A stretch of 64,000 nucleotides of DNA from Mesostigma viride (GCA_009746045.1 RPFO01000165.1:1286046-1350045); one strand, 5' to 3'. Numbered from the stretch's first letter, positions 53,367 to 63,844 are shown. Numbers and translations: made by a program. The notes: a model not told the origin generated them from the sequence alone.

Positions 53367-53540
53367 TCTTACAGCTGCCAGCTGTCAAGGACGTCTTCAT
53401 AGGAACCTGTACCTCTCCAGGTGACCTGGGGCCACCCTGAACCTGGAGATCACCCTCTTGTTGCCCAGATATAAAATCTGCATTGGAGCACCTGGCCTCC
53501 CCCTGGGTGAATTAAGGTGTGTAGGGGTTGCCTCAGACAG

Positions 53541-54654
53541 TCACTGCTCCTTGTTGTCTTCTTGCTGACTGCCCTTTGAAGGCTGGCCTGCCTGGGACTT
53601 GTTGTTGTTCTTCTTGTTGTTGTTGTTGTTATTCTTGTTGCTGCCCTGGCCCTGGGACTTCTTGAAGCTGGGACACTCCTTCTTGATGTGCCCCCACCCC
53701 TTGCACAGGTAGCATTGTATCTTGGACTTGCCCTGGCCACTGCCCCCATTGTCAGACGCGTTGCCCTGCTTGGGCTGACCACCCACCCGCCTGAACACCG
53801 ACTTGGAGTGTGACCTCCTGTCAGAATCAGGTGAATGATCTCCCTTGCGCTTGTTATGGTTGCCCCTACGCCCTCCTTGGCTTCGGTCAGCCTCAGACGT
53901 CTTGGAGCCACCCTGGGTACGCCCACCTGCCTGGGTAGCCTTCACTGCTGGCACTCCACCCTCAAACAGCTCCTCTGCCTCGAGTGCTTGTTTAATGATG
54001 ACCTTGTAGGCCTTCAGGGTAGAGTGTGGGGCACACATGACTTTTAAGGAGCCACGTGTCGCCTTATCCAGCCCAGAAACCTTGAGCCAGTTGGTTAGGG
54101 CTATGTTATCAGCGACATTAAAGCCGTGAGCCCTGCCCTCCTCAACCATCTTACAATAGTTGAGAAAGTTCTGGATCAGGTCCCCCTTGACCTCCCACCC
54201 CTGGTATTTATCCTGCCAATGGATCCCCACTTTCTTCCTCTGATCCTCTAGCAGCTCCTTTAACTCTGCCACGTAGCTGGACCAGGCCTTGTTGGCCTTC
54301 TTACACTCTCTAGTGAGGTCCTTGATCTGATCTGTACACTTGCCAAAAGTCTGGCTACCTATCCAGATCTGGTAATAGTTTGTACCACCGTACAAACTTG
54401 GAAACCCCTCTAGCCCTCCACAAACTCCTCAGCCTGCTTAGGCTTAGTGTCTGACGTGACAGGCTGCAGTTGATTCACAATAAGCAAACCCTGGGTAGTG
54501 AGGTCATAACCAAGAACAGCTTGTGCATTATTATTATTTGAGGAAGGTTGGTAATCTCTCCGGTAACCCCCACGTCATCTACGTGAGCGGTTCCACTACC
54601 AGCACCACCACCATTCCCACTGGCTGGGCCCTTGCTACGGCGCCCGTCTGCCAT
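53541..54654 (-). CDS. Gag of the Copia-like element, frameshifted near the N-terminus
   Basis: The likely start is 54654 (MADGRRSKG). One-base changes near the (AAT)n run at about 54530, and a stop at about 54410, separate it from the main ORF 54395-53541. That ORF reads YYQIWIGSQTFGK and has a charged coiled region (LKELLEDQRKKV). It ends with the zinc knuckle CYLCKGWGHIKKEC (C-x2-C-x4-H-x4-C, about 53675-53720) and an Asn/Lys run. Gag and pol are separated by 174 bases and lie in different ORFs. Confidence 0.7.
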
Positions 54655-54813
54655 TCTGCACTAGAAGCTATTCAAAAACACCCAGCAAAGCAGCAGAAAA
54701 AGTATGTACAAAATTGTCGCAACTGCCGCCTGCGCCGGTGTCGCCCCGCCCGCGAATTGCCGCTGAAAATTCGACAAAATGTCGACGAGTACTGCAAAAG
54801 AAAATTAGGCCGA

Positions 54814-55530
54814 CTAGTAGTCAAGGCCCCTGAAGTCGCAGTACGTGTATACGAACTCACGATCCTCCATATCCAGCTCCGGACCTGCACCGGTATGTAT
54901 TAAAACCGGTGTGCTCCCCGCCGCGTAAGTTGCGACGCGCCGACGCGCTACGAGGCGCAGAGGATGTGTAAAGATCGTCAACAATTCCCACCCCGCGGGA
55001 ATCCACTCTCGCACAGATGCGAGAAATGCCACCAGGTTAATTAAAACCTGGCGCTCGCGACTGCGTACGCCGCGTGTGAGCAGCGAGAGCAACGCGAGAT
55101 CTTGAAACAAATTTGTCGACACCGCCGGCGCGCCCCCCGTGCGTAGCGATGCCCAGTTTTGTAAGTTTCTCTGGTAACCGGTGAGTGAAGAGATGGCGTT
55201 GTCCAACTCCTCAATGGCAGTCGTGACTTCGTCACCGACCGCAAACCTCCCCGCACCTGGACCGTAAATGTCGATAAAATTTGCGAATCTGGTCCAACAG
55301 TGCGCGTATAGCCGGCACCAGTGCTGGCAAATCGGGGTCCTCGGGGTTATCCCCGAGCAATGGATGAGCTGCGCGCTGCTGACGATGAAGCTCGTCGAGC
55401 GATGTCGTGACTTCGTCGAGCAATTGCTGCCACGACGGCGCAGTCGGTCTTGAAAGGACCAGCCGGCGGAGCGGCTATTTCCTCATCGCCGGGAATCCGG
55501 AATTCTTCAGAATTTGGCATCTTTTTAACG
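54814..55530 (-). CDS. Extra 5' ORF region in the leader of the Copia-like element
   Basis: Three overlapping minus frames: MPNSEEFRIPGDEEI (from about 55520), then LDELHRQQRAAHPLLG (55423-55235), then MDNAISSLTGYQRN to DFRGLDY (55206-54814). Composition is GC-rich and unlike the gag-pol region that follows. The chain is helical and Leu-rich and I do not recognise it. It may be a captured gene, a degenerate Gag of a different element, or a leader protein. Confidence 0.4.
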
Positions 55531-55544
55531 AGGCGTGTAATACG

Positions 55545-56160
55545 AGTTGTGAGAGTGAGAATGCCACGAATTCCGCCATGGTTCTTGCAGGAAGTTGCCT
55601 TTATTAATAACAAGGAAACACAGACGTAAGTCACGTCACTTCCAAGACTGCACGCAGCACAGCGACAGGGTCGCAGTGCCAAGAGAACGTGCACGCAAGA
55701 ACTAGCGTCCCGGTGTGACCAAGTCACTCATATAGCTTGCTAGGGACGCGTCCAAGTATTCAGCTGCACTGTCACAGCTGAACTGTCAATCAATTGATTA
55801 CACAGACTCTGGCACGCCTTTGGCGCGCAGATCTATCAATTGTCCATACGGCTAGTCCTGTGGACCTATCCGTACACTAGTCAGCATCAATTGCCTCATA
55901 GGTCCTGGCGCGCTACAGCACGCCTGCCTATCAATTGACTATCAAGTCCTGTACAAGTCCTGTCAACGTCCTGCGGACTATCAAAGTGACACTTGTACAT
56001 CCTGTGTCCGTACGCGCCCACAGTGGCGCGCCGGGTACTGTCAGCACAGCCTAGGAAACGTCATAACTTTTACGTTCCTTAACCAAATCAGGCGTTCAAG
56101 GTGCCGCTGGAAAGAGCGTAACAATCTCTATCCATCTAACGTAAATCCTTTACGTTAACT
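55545..56160 (-). repeat. 5' LTR of the Copia-like element
   Basis: 616 bp, about 98-99% like the 3' LTR by eye. Outer end GTTAACT next to the GGTGC duplication. Confidence 0.9.
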
Positions 56161-56347
56161 GGTGCGCACCCAGAAAGGCATTCTCTTACCGATCAAGAAG
56201 CCGGGGCAGTTTCTACACGTCGCAGCTGGTTCAAGCTCTGAGCCCAGCGATTCAAGTTCTGAGGATAATGAAGGGAATTCCAGTGACGAAGAGTGGTCCG
56301 TGGACGTCAGCTCTGGTCAACCCGATGTCGGTTCTCTGCAAATATGA

Positions 56348-57187
56348 CTGAACACAGGTGCGTGATTCAGAATCCTTCCAATCACGAATCCCGTTGCTGG
56401 GTTCCTCATGATGGCCATTGTGCTGATGCTTAAAGGGTTTTCGCATGAGTAAATGTGAGGCCATGTGCATTATAACCGCGTTGTTCAGTTTGGGGTAATT
56501 CCAAGTGTGGGCACAAAGTTTGCGCATTCATTCATTGTGTTCATGTAGTTCTGTTTTGTGCAACCATGCACTACATGCAGGCTGCAGGCTAGGCGTATTG
56601 TGTTGATGGACAGTTTTTTGCAAGCACGATCGAATGCGAGGCCTTGTGAATTTTAATGCCTGTGTGGATGTCATAGGCAATCATGCATACATGGGCGTGT
56701 GCATAATAAAAATGCTGTCAATTTTCACAACCATACACGTGCAGGCACACACATGGCCGTGTGGATGATGTGAAATTTGTTGCCACCATGTATATGCATG
56801 GCCATGAGGTGCGGCATGGTTATTCATGATTCCTTACTTGAAAATCTGGCACCCTTTTTACACCATTACAACAACCATGGATGCATTCTCTTGCCCACAT
56901 CTTGCTAGCACGGTAATTGTTTGAGTCAATCTTTTATGATCCTAATCCAAAGCTTCCGAGTTATGACGTGGTTGTACATGTGCATCACTTGGATTATGGC
57001 GATTGCAGACCCAGTCATCAAGTTTCGCACGTACGAGCGCTTGGCTGACCTGGAGCCTGTTGTCTTGTACATGATTGCCCGAATTCTCCCGATTTCTGGC
57101 CTGCGCAGGTTGTCTCCTTGATGATGGCGGTGGCGACTGCACCACGATGTCATTTCTTATCGTGGTGTTGTTATGTTGTTGTTATAT
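56348..57187. other. No gene recognised
   Basis: Sequence with many GTGCAT/ATGCAT-like words. ORFs are at most 91 codons and lack motifs. Confidence 0.35.
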
Positions 57188-57300
57188 GGTGGGGGTGGGG
57201 GTGGGGGTGGGGGTGGGGGTGGGGTGGGGGTGGGGGTGGGGGGGGGTGGGGGTGGGGGTGGGGGTGGGGGTGGGGGTGGGGGTGGGGGTGGGGGTGGGGG
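57188..57300. repeat. (GGGGGT)n array, left part
   Basis: About 19 units of GTGGGG. The same array resumes at 58091 after the inserted element. Confidence 0.95.
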
Positions 57301-58090
57301 TCATTACAATTCGTTCAAGTGGCCCGCCGGAGCGGCTGTACAATTTTTCCCAGTGAGCGCCCTGCCAAGTGTACTTGTGGGCAAATTTTTAGGTGCCCCG
57401 TCACTTCGAGGTACTAAAAATTAGGCTACGGTACGAATTCAGCGAATTTCAGCGAATTTTCAGTCGAACCAAAGGAAGTGACGGCAACTACCAAAAAGTT
57501 TCCGTTACGAATTTTCAGCCCAACACTCGCGCAAAATGAAGTGACGGCAACTACCAAAAAGTTTCCGTTACGAATTTTCACTCCCACACGTTTGCACAAG
57601 AGGAAGTGACGGCAACTACCAAAAAGTTTCCGTTACGAATTTTCAGTCCCACACTTCGCGCAAATTTTAGTAGGGCTGCACGCAAGCTACCTTTCAAAAT
57701 TTTGCGCTAGTATGGAACGCATTTCATTCGTCTCGAGGAACGCTGCCCGCCAACTACCCCCGTTCACTGAGAAAGTTCCGCCGAAATTTACTTGAGATTT
57801 GGAAATCTGAACGTCCGCGCAAATTTTAGTAGGGCTGCACGCAAGCTACCTTTCAAAATTTTGCGCAAGTATGGAACGCAATTCATTCGTCCGGAGGAAT
57901 GCTGCTCGTCAACTGCCCCCGTTCAGAAAGTTGCGCCGAACTTTACTTGAGATTTGGAAATCTGAACGTGCGGTTGGAGTTTCGCGGGGAAACCCAAGTT
58001 CCCGAGTAATTCACCAATGACGCGCTTCGAACACTTGCCCGCTAAAACCTAAGCAGCCGCTCCGGCTGGCCACTTAAACGAAACTTGATG
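57301..58090. mobile_element. 790-bp TIR element inserted in the GGGGGT array
   Basis: The left end TCATTACAATTCGTTCAAG continues TGGCCCGCCGGAGCGGCTG. The right end (minus) is CATCAAGTTTCGTTTAAGTG then GCCAGCCGGAGCGGCTG. The two match at most positions over about 36 bases. Inside are three copies of GAAGTGACGGCAACTACC (64-65 bp apart) and two of TAGTAGGGCTGCACGCAAGC (160 bp apart). No gene. The duplication is hidden by the simple repeat. Confidence 0.75.
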
Positions 58091-58412
58091 GTGGGGGTGG
58101 GGGTGGGGTGGGTGGGGGTGGGGGGGTGGGGCTGGGGGTGGGGGTGGGGGTGGGGTGGGGGTGGGGTGGGGGTGGGGGTGGGGGTGGGGGTGGGGGTGGG
58201 GTGGGGTGGGGTGGGGGTGGGGTGGGGTGGGTGGGGTGGGGTGGGGGTGGGGGTGGGTGGGGGTGGGGGGGTGGGGGTGGGGTGGGGTGGGGTGGGGTGG
58301 GGGGGGTGGGGTGGGGGTGGGGTGGGGGTGGGGGTGGGGTGGGGGGGGGGGGTGGGGGTGGGGTGGGGGTGGGGGTGGGGTGGGGGTGGGGGTGGGGGTG
58401 GGGTGGGGGTGG
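58091..58412. repeat. (GTGGGG)n array, right part
   Basis: GGGGTG and GGGGGTG units. The Gly/Val/Trp and Pro/His ORFs are artefacts. Confidence 0.95.
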
Positions 58413-58637
58413 GGTGAAGTGGGGTGAAGTGGGGTGAAGTGGGGTGAAGTGGGGTGAAGTGGGGTGAAGTGGGGTGAAGTGGGGTGAAGTGGGGTGAAGT
58501 GGGGTGAAGTGGGGTGAAGTGGGGTGAAGTGGGGTGAAGTGGGGTGAAGTGGGGTGAAGTGGGGTGAAGTGGGGTGAAGTGGGGTGAAGTGGGGTGAAGT
58601 GGGGTGAAGTGGGGTGAAGTGCGGTGAAGTGGGGTAC
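58413..58637. repeat. Perfect decamer array (GAAGTGGGGT)n
   Basis: About 21 nearly perfect 10-bp units, one with GTGCGGT. It grows out of the GTGGGG array. Confidence 0.95.
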
Positions 58638-58904
58638 GTGGGGGTGGGGGGTTCTAACCCCACCCCCATGCACCATATAACAATAACAATGTTGTCATAC
58701 AAATCTGCAAGAACTACCATATTTGCACTTGATTGATTTAATTTCCAGCGTATTATCGGTTGCACACAGATCAAGTGTCCCTACGCAATGAGCAAACGTG
58801 CAGAATAGGTAGCATGCCCCATAGGAGTAATAGGGACATGTATGTATAACATATGTAGGAGTATGACACATAGAGCCCGTATGTGCGTAGCCACTACATT
58901 CACG

Positions 58905-59115
58905 AAGGTGGGACACATAGAAACATACAGTTAGGTGGGACACAGCTTCAAGTTCGGGTAGGTGAGACAGACCTGTATCACAAATGCCGGTAGGTGGGAC
59001 ACCATGTTTTTCCAAAGTCAACAAGGTGGGACATAATTTCAGTTAGGTGGGACACCTGAACATGTCCCGCTTTGCTGAATTTGTCCCACCTACTGGAGTT
59101 GGGACACTGTCCCAC
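58905..59115. promoter_or_regulatory. Right subterminal GGTGGGACA repeats of the TA element
   Basis: AAGGTGGGACACA, TTAGGTGGGACACAG, GTAGGTGGGACACC, AAGGTGGGACATAA and TTAGGTGGGACACC, then inverted GTCCCACCTAC before the TIR. Same motif as at 41390-41645. Confidence 0.7.
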
Positions 59116-59135
59116 CTACGTGAGCTGCCCCTGTA

Positions 59136-62100
59136 GGACCTCCTCCACATAGCCTTCAGAGCTCACCTCCCCCTCCTCTCTGTTGAGTGCAGCCAACGCC
59201 TTGGCCAAAGTCTCATAGTGGTCACAGGGGCCCGTGCAGTTCCTATGATCCACATAGGCCACTCAGCAGCACCAAGGTAGAAACCTCCAGGTATATACTA
59301 TTGGTCTGGTACACGAAGACGTGCATGCAGGACATGAACCACGTGAGTCCATCCCACTCAACTCAGATCCCCGTCGGATTCAATGAGTCCTCATGAATCC
59401 AAGAAGGAGTAAACAGGATCAAGGCACCTAAGCCAAACAAGGCGAGGCCACTCCATGTTCTGGGACACCACCCTCCCTCAGCTAGAGTCCACGGGTGAAA
59501 GACAAGCCTGACATTCCCAGGGATAACGGGTCATCCACAGGGATCCATGCCACGAAATACTGACAACTCTCACTGCTTGATCAGGGCAGGAAGCAGAGTG
59601 TCATGTAACAAGGCTAACCCTCTATACAGCCAACCCCCCATAACTAACTGGGCTGCCAGGGTCCAAGGCTCATCAAAGCTAGTCACCACAGCACACCCAA
59701 AGATTCCAGCCCTTCTCAAGGGAAGAGGTAGTCAGGGACAGATGCTGTATCACCACAACAGAGTGGCAGGTAACCGAGCCATAATAAATCCCCAATCCAT
59801 CCCAACTGGGGACCTCCCTCAGATCACCAACAGGTCATAGCAGGCTGGATGGATTCCAAGAATGCTCAATCCTAAAACAGGGGCTGGCGTGAGCTTCTGC
59901 TGCAGCAAGTCCAAGGCCTGCTGACACCCGTCAGTCCACGCAAACTGGAACGAGGAAACGTCAACAGCGCCCCAGGTGGAAGTGCAGTCACCAAGAGGCA
60001 GGAGCAATCCAGCAGGAAGACGTCGCCAACAGGGTCGCCTCAGGAAGAGCAAGGGTATCTCAGAAGTACACCCATGATGAAGAGAGGCCGTGGACAGGGT
60101 TGTCACCAGTGGGTACCCGTCAGCAGGTTGGGGAGGTGCCACAAAGCACAGCCAAAATAGCCCACCGATGGCCAGCGAAACCAGGATACCACATAGTCAG
60201 GGATCTATGAGGTGAGCCCGACAGGATGAACTGAAATCCCAGGGTGAATCCACGCTATGATCCTCACAGATCTCCTCCCCACCAGAACAAAATTCCCCCC
60301 CTCCAGTCGCACCAAAGGAGTGAGAGTGAGGTAAAGCCACATCTCCTTAGTAGCTAGTACACTCAAACCCATAGCCAGTGGCCTATGATAATCACAAGGC
60401 ACACTATTTCTCCATAAGATGCCTGGGAAAACCATCCACAGCCTTGAGAGGGATAGCAGAAGATCAGTAATGCCTCACCAGCATTATGAACGGTATGCCC
60501 CAACTTGTAAATCGTAGCACACGCTACCCCCATGCAAGGGTTAGGTGCAGCCCAATCCCCTGCACGCCCTGCTCCCCACACAAATCCCCCTCAGCATAAC
60601 TGGTAAACTGGAGACTACCAGCATGCCTAATAATTCCACCCCTCTGCGTAGAATAAGCTGTAATAATCCTGGTATCAGCTTCCCAAGATTGACAGCATGA
60701 CCTAGCAGGAACAAACGCCATGGGATACGCATGAAGACAGAGGCCCAGCCAACCAGAGAAGGGTGGGGGAGGCAAGTCTCTCAGCCCACTAAACCACTGG
60801 TGGCCTGCAGGGTCGCTCTATTAAGACGTCCTATGCACCTCATGACTAAAGATGGGGTGGGAACTACAGCAAAGTGTCCAAGACAGAGTTGCATACAAGG
60901 CAGCTTGAGAGCAGACTGAAAGCAATCACCAATCAGCCAACTGATGTGCCCAAGCTTGGCAGGGCCCCAGCAACAACATCACTCCCCGCAACCATCCAGG
61001 TGGCACTACCATGCAAGGTAATGTGGGCATTAGGATCGAAGGAGCCCAAGACAAGGTTGCACAAGTAGGGCAGCGTAAGGGTATGCTGGATGAGGCCATC
61101 AGTCATCAAACAGATACACCCTCAGCTTGGCAGGGCCCTAGCAAGTAGACTGAACCATGTCCCCCTAGTCAAAGCATGGAAAGTAGTATCCATGTCCGTG
61201 GACCACGTAGACTGCCAAATGGTATTAATGTCAGTGTACCACGGATACTGATGCACATGAGGCAGGTTGTAAGGGTGGTAGAGGGCTGAATGGGTCCCCC
61301 AACTAACCCACACCTCTAAGCTCATGTGAGCCCCCGCCCAGCACCAAGTAGTCCAACTCCTCAATTAAGAGTCAACGGAGTGGGCACCATTGTCATCACT
61401 GTCATGCCAAAGATTCCAGCCGGCCCCACAGTTGTAGCTCCGTTGATCCCGCCCATCATCCAACCCACAAGGACATCCTACCCATGCAAACATGATGCCA
61501 GACCCCCCGTGCAAGCAGTCCCATTCATACAACCATCATGCTGTGCAAGCAATCAGCTCAAGGGCGGATGGTGTACTATCAAGACAACAAGCCATCCTGG
61601 CACCATGCAAGCAAGGATAAGTCCATAGCAGGGCAAAGCAAGGGTAGGAGGTTACTCATCTGCACACGGCTGGCTTGATGTCCACCAGCAGGCAGGACCC
61701 AACACAGCGTCAGGAGCAGGCACCAGCATTACAGATACGCGTCACTTGGGCGTCCCCAAGTCACCAGAGTCGCCAGCGGCCACCATGCAGTGCTTGATGA
61801 AGTCTCCACCATTGAGTGCTTGCAGTCGCCACCATGAGTGCTTGCAGTCACCACCAACAGCACTAGTCCACCACCAGGATACTCTCCAACGTCGCCCCCA
61901 TGTGCCATGCCCGCCATAGACAAGTCACCAATCCCCCACTGACCTCAAGCCCCCAATAGGCTACTGCCACAACGCCCAATCAGCGTCACCCCCACATGTG
62001 GGTATCCAACACAGCTATTGCCTGACTGGACAACCAAGACTAGCTGCTTGCGCCGGTCACGCTGTGGAAAAGTGACTAAGCTGCTTGAAGGAGGCCTGGA

Positions 62101-62400
62101 ACGGACACCAATGAGCTTGGCTCCGGAAGCTGCTTGGAAGAAGGACCACATGCTGTCAACTGCCCTGACTGAACGTCAATCAGGCTGCAGGAAGGAGCCA
62201 GCACTCTTCACTATGGCACTCAGAAAAACTGCCTAGTAGGCAAGCCACAGACTGCCAACCTGTTAAGATAGCAGACTCGAACAGGGCTACTACCAAGTGC
62301 CAGGTAGCCAGAACTCCTAAGCCGGAGGAGCACAAGGGCCTGAGGTGGTCCAACAGCCAGCAGAATTGCCCAAAAGTCGAAAAAATGGGCCTAAAAACGC
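59136..62400 (-). mobile_element. Old minus-strand retroelement, part upstream of the TA insertion
   Basis: The segment next to the insertion (59136-59250) reads in frame as AYVDHRNCTGPCDHYE and LAALNREEGEV, and joins the ORF at 41379. Further upstream only short broken frames remain. One, 59819-60142, has FAWTDGCQQALDLLQQKLTP followed by APVLGLS, which resembles the RT to RNase H link of Ty3/gypsy pol. Beyond 60200 I find only scattered ORFs. The left and right limits are unclear, and it may be more than one element. Confidence 0.4.
59819..60142 (-). pseudogene. Ty3/gypsy-like RT-RNase H linker fragment
   Basis: W-T-x2-C-x2-A-L-x2-L-x2-K-L-T-x-A-P-V-L spacing matches the segment just before the gypsy RNase H domain. 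The rest of RT and RNase H is not readable in any frame nearby. Confidence 0.45.
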
Positions 62401-63462
62401 CTTGACCAGTGTCAAAAATTCTGATCTGAGAACTATATCAGATATATTCACAGATAAGAACTATGACAGCAGCCCTGGTGTCCATACTTGCTGTCCTAGT
62501 GCACCTCCTAGGCCCAACAGGGACCATCTGCCAACAAGCAGTGGTAACCATCATGTCCTGGGAGAAGTAAATGCGTGGTCACAATGGTCTGGCGCAGGTA
62601 AGGGCCCCAACTGGCAAGTGACCCACACCCCACTTGTAAAGGGACGTTGTCAAGCAAGTGGTCCACCCCCTCTGGGAACATGTGTCAAAGGACACCGTCT
62701 AGCAAGTGGGCAACCCATGCAAGAGACACCTGGCAACTCATGGGTGCACGTGTGATACCCTCTAGGGGACAACCCACTGCAGGTATCCCGATGTCCCCTG
62801 ATGTGGTGGCATCTACCATGCCATATGCCTCCATGATAGCATCTGGCACCCTTTGGCAGACCTGGGATATCCACTCCCCCGCAGAAATTTTCTCAGGGTA
62901 ACTAGACACAGCTGTCCAAGTATGATAGTGGAAACCCCGTAAATGCTGTTGTTCTGCCCTGGCATGTGTGATGCCGTCTGGAAATTACATTGCAGACATC
63001 CAGGATGTCCACTCCCCCGCAAAAAATTGCTCAGGGTAACCAGACGTAGCTGCCACCAATCTGGACAACTCCTAGGGAGCTCGCCCTACCCATAGTACCA
63101 TGATGATAGTGGGAACAACACAAATGCCGTTGTTCTCCTCCCCACCAAAACCAAACCACCATACACGTGGGAGGAACCAAAGCTCAACCTAGAACGCCTC
63201 CACTATCATGATGCCCAACAAGAAAATGAAGAGTTTCCCCCACATCTGAAACAAATGTTTGGCCACGCGTGAATTAAGGACGTGCCACAGTCCCTAAACA
63301 GCAAGGGTAGGCTGCCCATGCACGGAAGAAAAGGATCCTGAAAGATTTTCAAGTGAGTGCAAAAGGAACCTTGCATAAAAGGGCAGCCATTAATCCCTAC
63401 TGTCCGCTCATCCGGAGCCACCCTCAAAAGACACGAGGTGTAACCTGAGCCACACCGTAAAA
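62401..63462. other. No gene; diverged tandem duplication at 62865-63150
   Basis: CCACTCCCCCGCA with CTCAGGGTAAC recurs at 62871 and 63009, and ATGCTGTTGTTCT/ATGCCGTTGTTCT at about 62943 and 63125. Short ORFs only. Confidence 0.45.
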
Positions 63463-63675
63463 ATGTCGTCAAAGAAAAGCAGCACCGGGAAAAAAAACAA
63501 CCTTAGACGGCGACGTCGTCAGGCGGTCGCGGTGGTGGTCGTGCGTGCAGCCGCAACCCGGAAACCGGGTGATAGGTGCCGTCGGCAGCAACAGTGCGTC
63601 GGCTCAGCCATAACCCGTAGCGCCATGTCAGCCTGGCCGAAAACAGAGCCTGCAGGGAAAAAAGACAGCTCCTAG
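63463..63675 (+). CDS. Hypothetical small basic ORF, 70 codons
   Basis: MSSKKSSTGKKNNLRRRRRQ at the start, very Arg/Lys-rich, no known domain. The overlapping minus ORF is similar in length. Weak support. Confidence 0.15.
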   Translation: MSSKKSSTGKKNNLRRRRRQAVAVVVVRAAATRKPGDRCRRQQQCVGSAITRSAMSAWPKTEPAGKKDSS

Positions 63676-63762
63676 CAGGATTCTGGAGCCGGACCTGCTG
63701 AGCTACTGGCCCAACACTCCGCATTGCCCTGCTCGAAACGTAGCAACACTTGCGTAATGCCA

Positions 63763-63770
63763 ATATATAA
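63763..63770 (+). promoter_or_regulatory. TATA-like ATATATAAAG
   Basis: CCAATATATAAAGATG lies about 80 bases before the ATG at 63845. It fits the promoter of the gene entering the right edge. Confidence 0.35.
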
Positions 63771-63844
63771 AGATGTTTGGAGCTAGGCAGAGACTGCGGC
63801 GTCAGCAGCCACGACAGACAGGGCGGTGGTCGGACTTCAGCACG

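Larger units (their letters stand above)
48353..56160 (-). mobile_element. 7.8-kb Copia-like LTR retrotransposon with AGTT...AACT termini
   Basis: LTRs of 617 and 616 bp differ at about eight places that I can see. The 5-bp duplication is GGTGC (48348-48352, 56161-56165). The terminal bases are AGTT...AACT instead of TG...CA. The minus strand carries gag and pol. A purine tract AAAGAAAAGAAGGG adjoins the 3' LTR. The sequence after the 5' LTR (CGTATTACACGCC) does not begin TGG, so the primer is unclear. A 0.9-kb leader with extra ORFs precedes gag. Confidence 0.85.
48026..56347 (+). pseudogene. Acidic Ser/Asp-rich second gene of the TA element, split by a Copia LTR element
   Basis: The first part, 48026-48352, begins MDKVLHHGSEADSEAAY. 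After one frameshift near 48150 it reads SDEDISTKASPSG and DSGDSEKFWKLV. The second part, 56161-56347, reads RTQKGILLPIKKPG, then SSSEDNEGNSSDEEWSVD and a stop. Removal of the LTR element and one GGTGC joins them in frame. The protein is short (about 170 residues), acidic, with no domain I recognise. It is transcribed away from the transposase fragment, as an accessory protein of the same transposon might be. A host gene fragment captured by the element is the alternative. Confidence 0.5.
41382..59133. mobile_element. 17.75-kb TA-flanked DNA transposon with 25-bp perfect TIRs (Tc1/mariner-pogo type), nest of later insertions
   Basis: Both ends start CAGGGGCAGCTCACGTAGGT and continue GGGAC (41382-41406 and, inverted, 59109-59133). 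TA lies directly outside each (41380-41381, 59134-59135). Deleting the element and one TA restores an open frame in the host sequence. TA duplication with a pogo/Tc5-like HTH protein inside fits the Tc1/mariner superfamily. Without the nested LTR elements (43575-46675, 48353-56160), the LINE piece (47605) and the TIR element (57301) it would be about 5.8 kb. Confidence 0.8.

Noticed and set aside
48353-56160. Reading the LTR pair as belonging to a separate element into which the Copia inserted
   Set aside because: No second LTR pair or 5-bp duplication is visible inside 48970-55544. The purine tract and polyadenylation signal agree with the orientation of the Copia genes, so one element is simpler, although the odd leader keeps the alternative open.
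58049-58774. Pro/His-rich ORF of 241 codons on the minus strand
   Set aside because: Translation of the GTGGGG and GAAGTGGGGT arrays.
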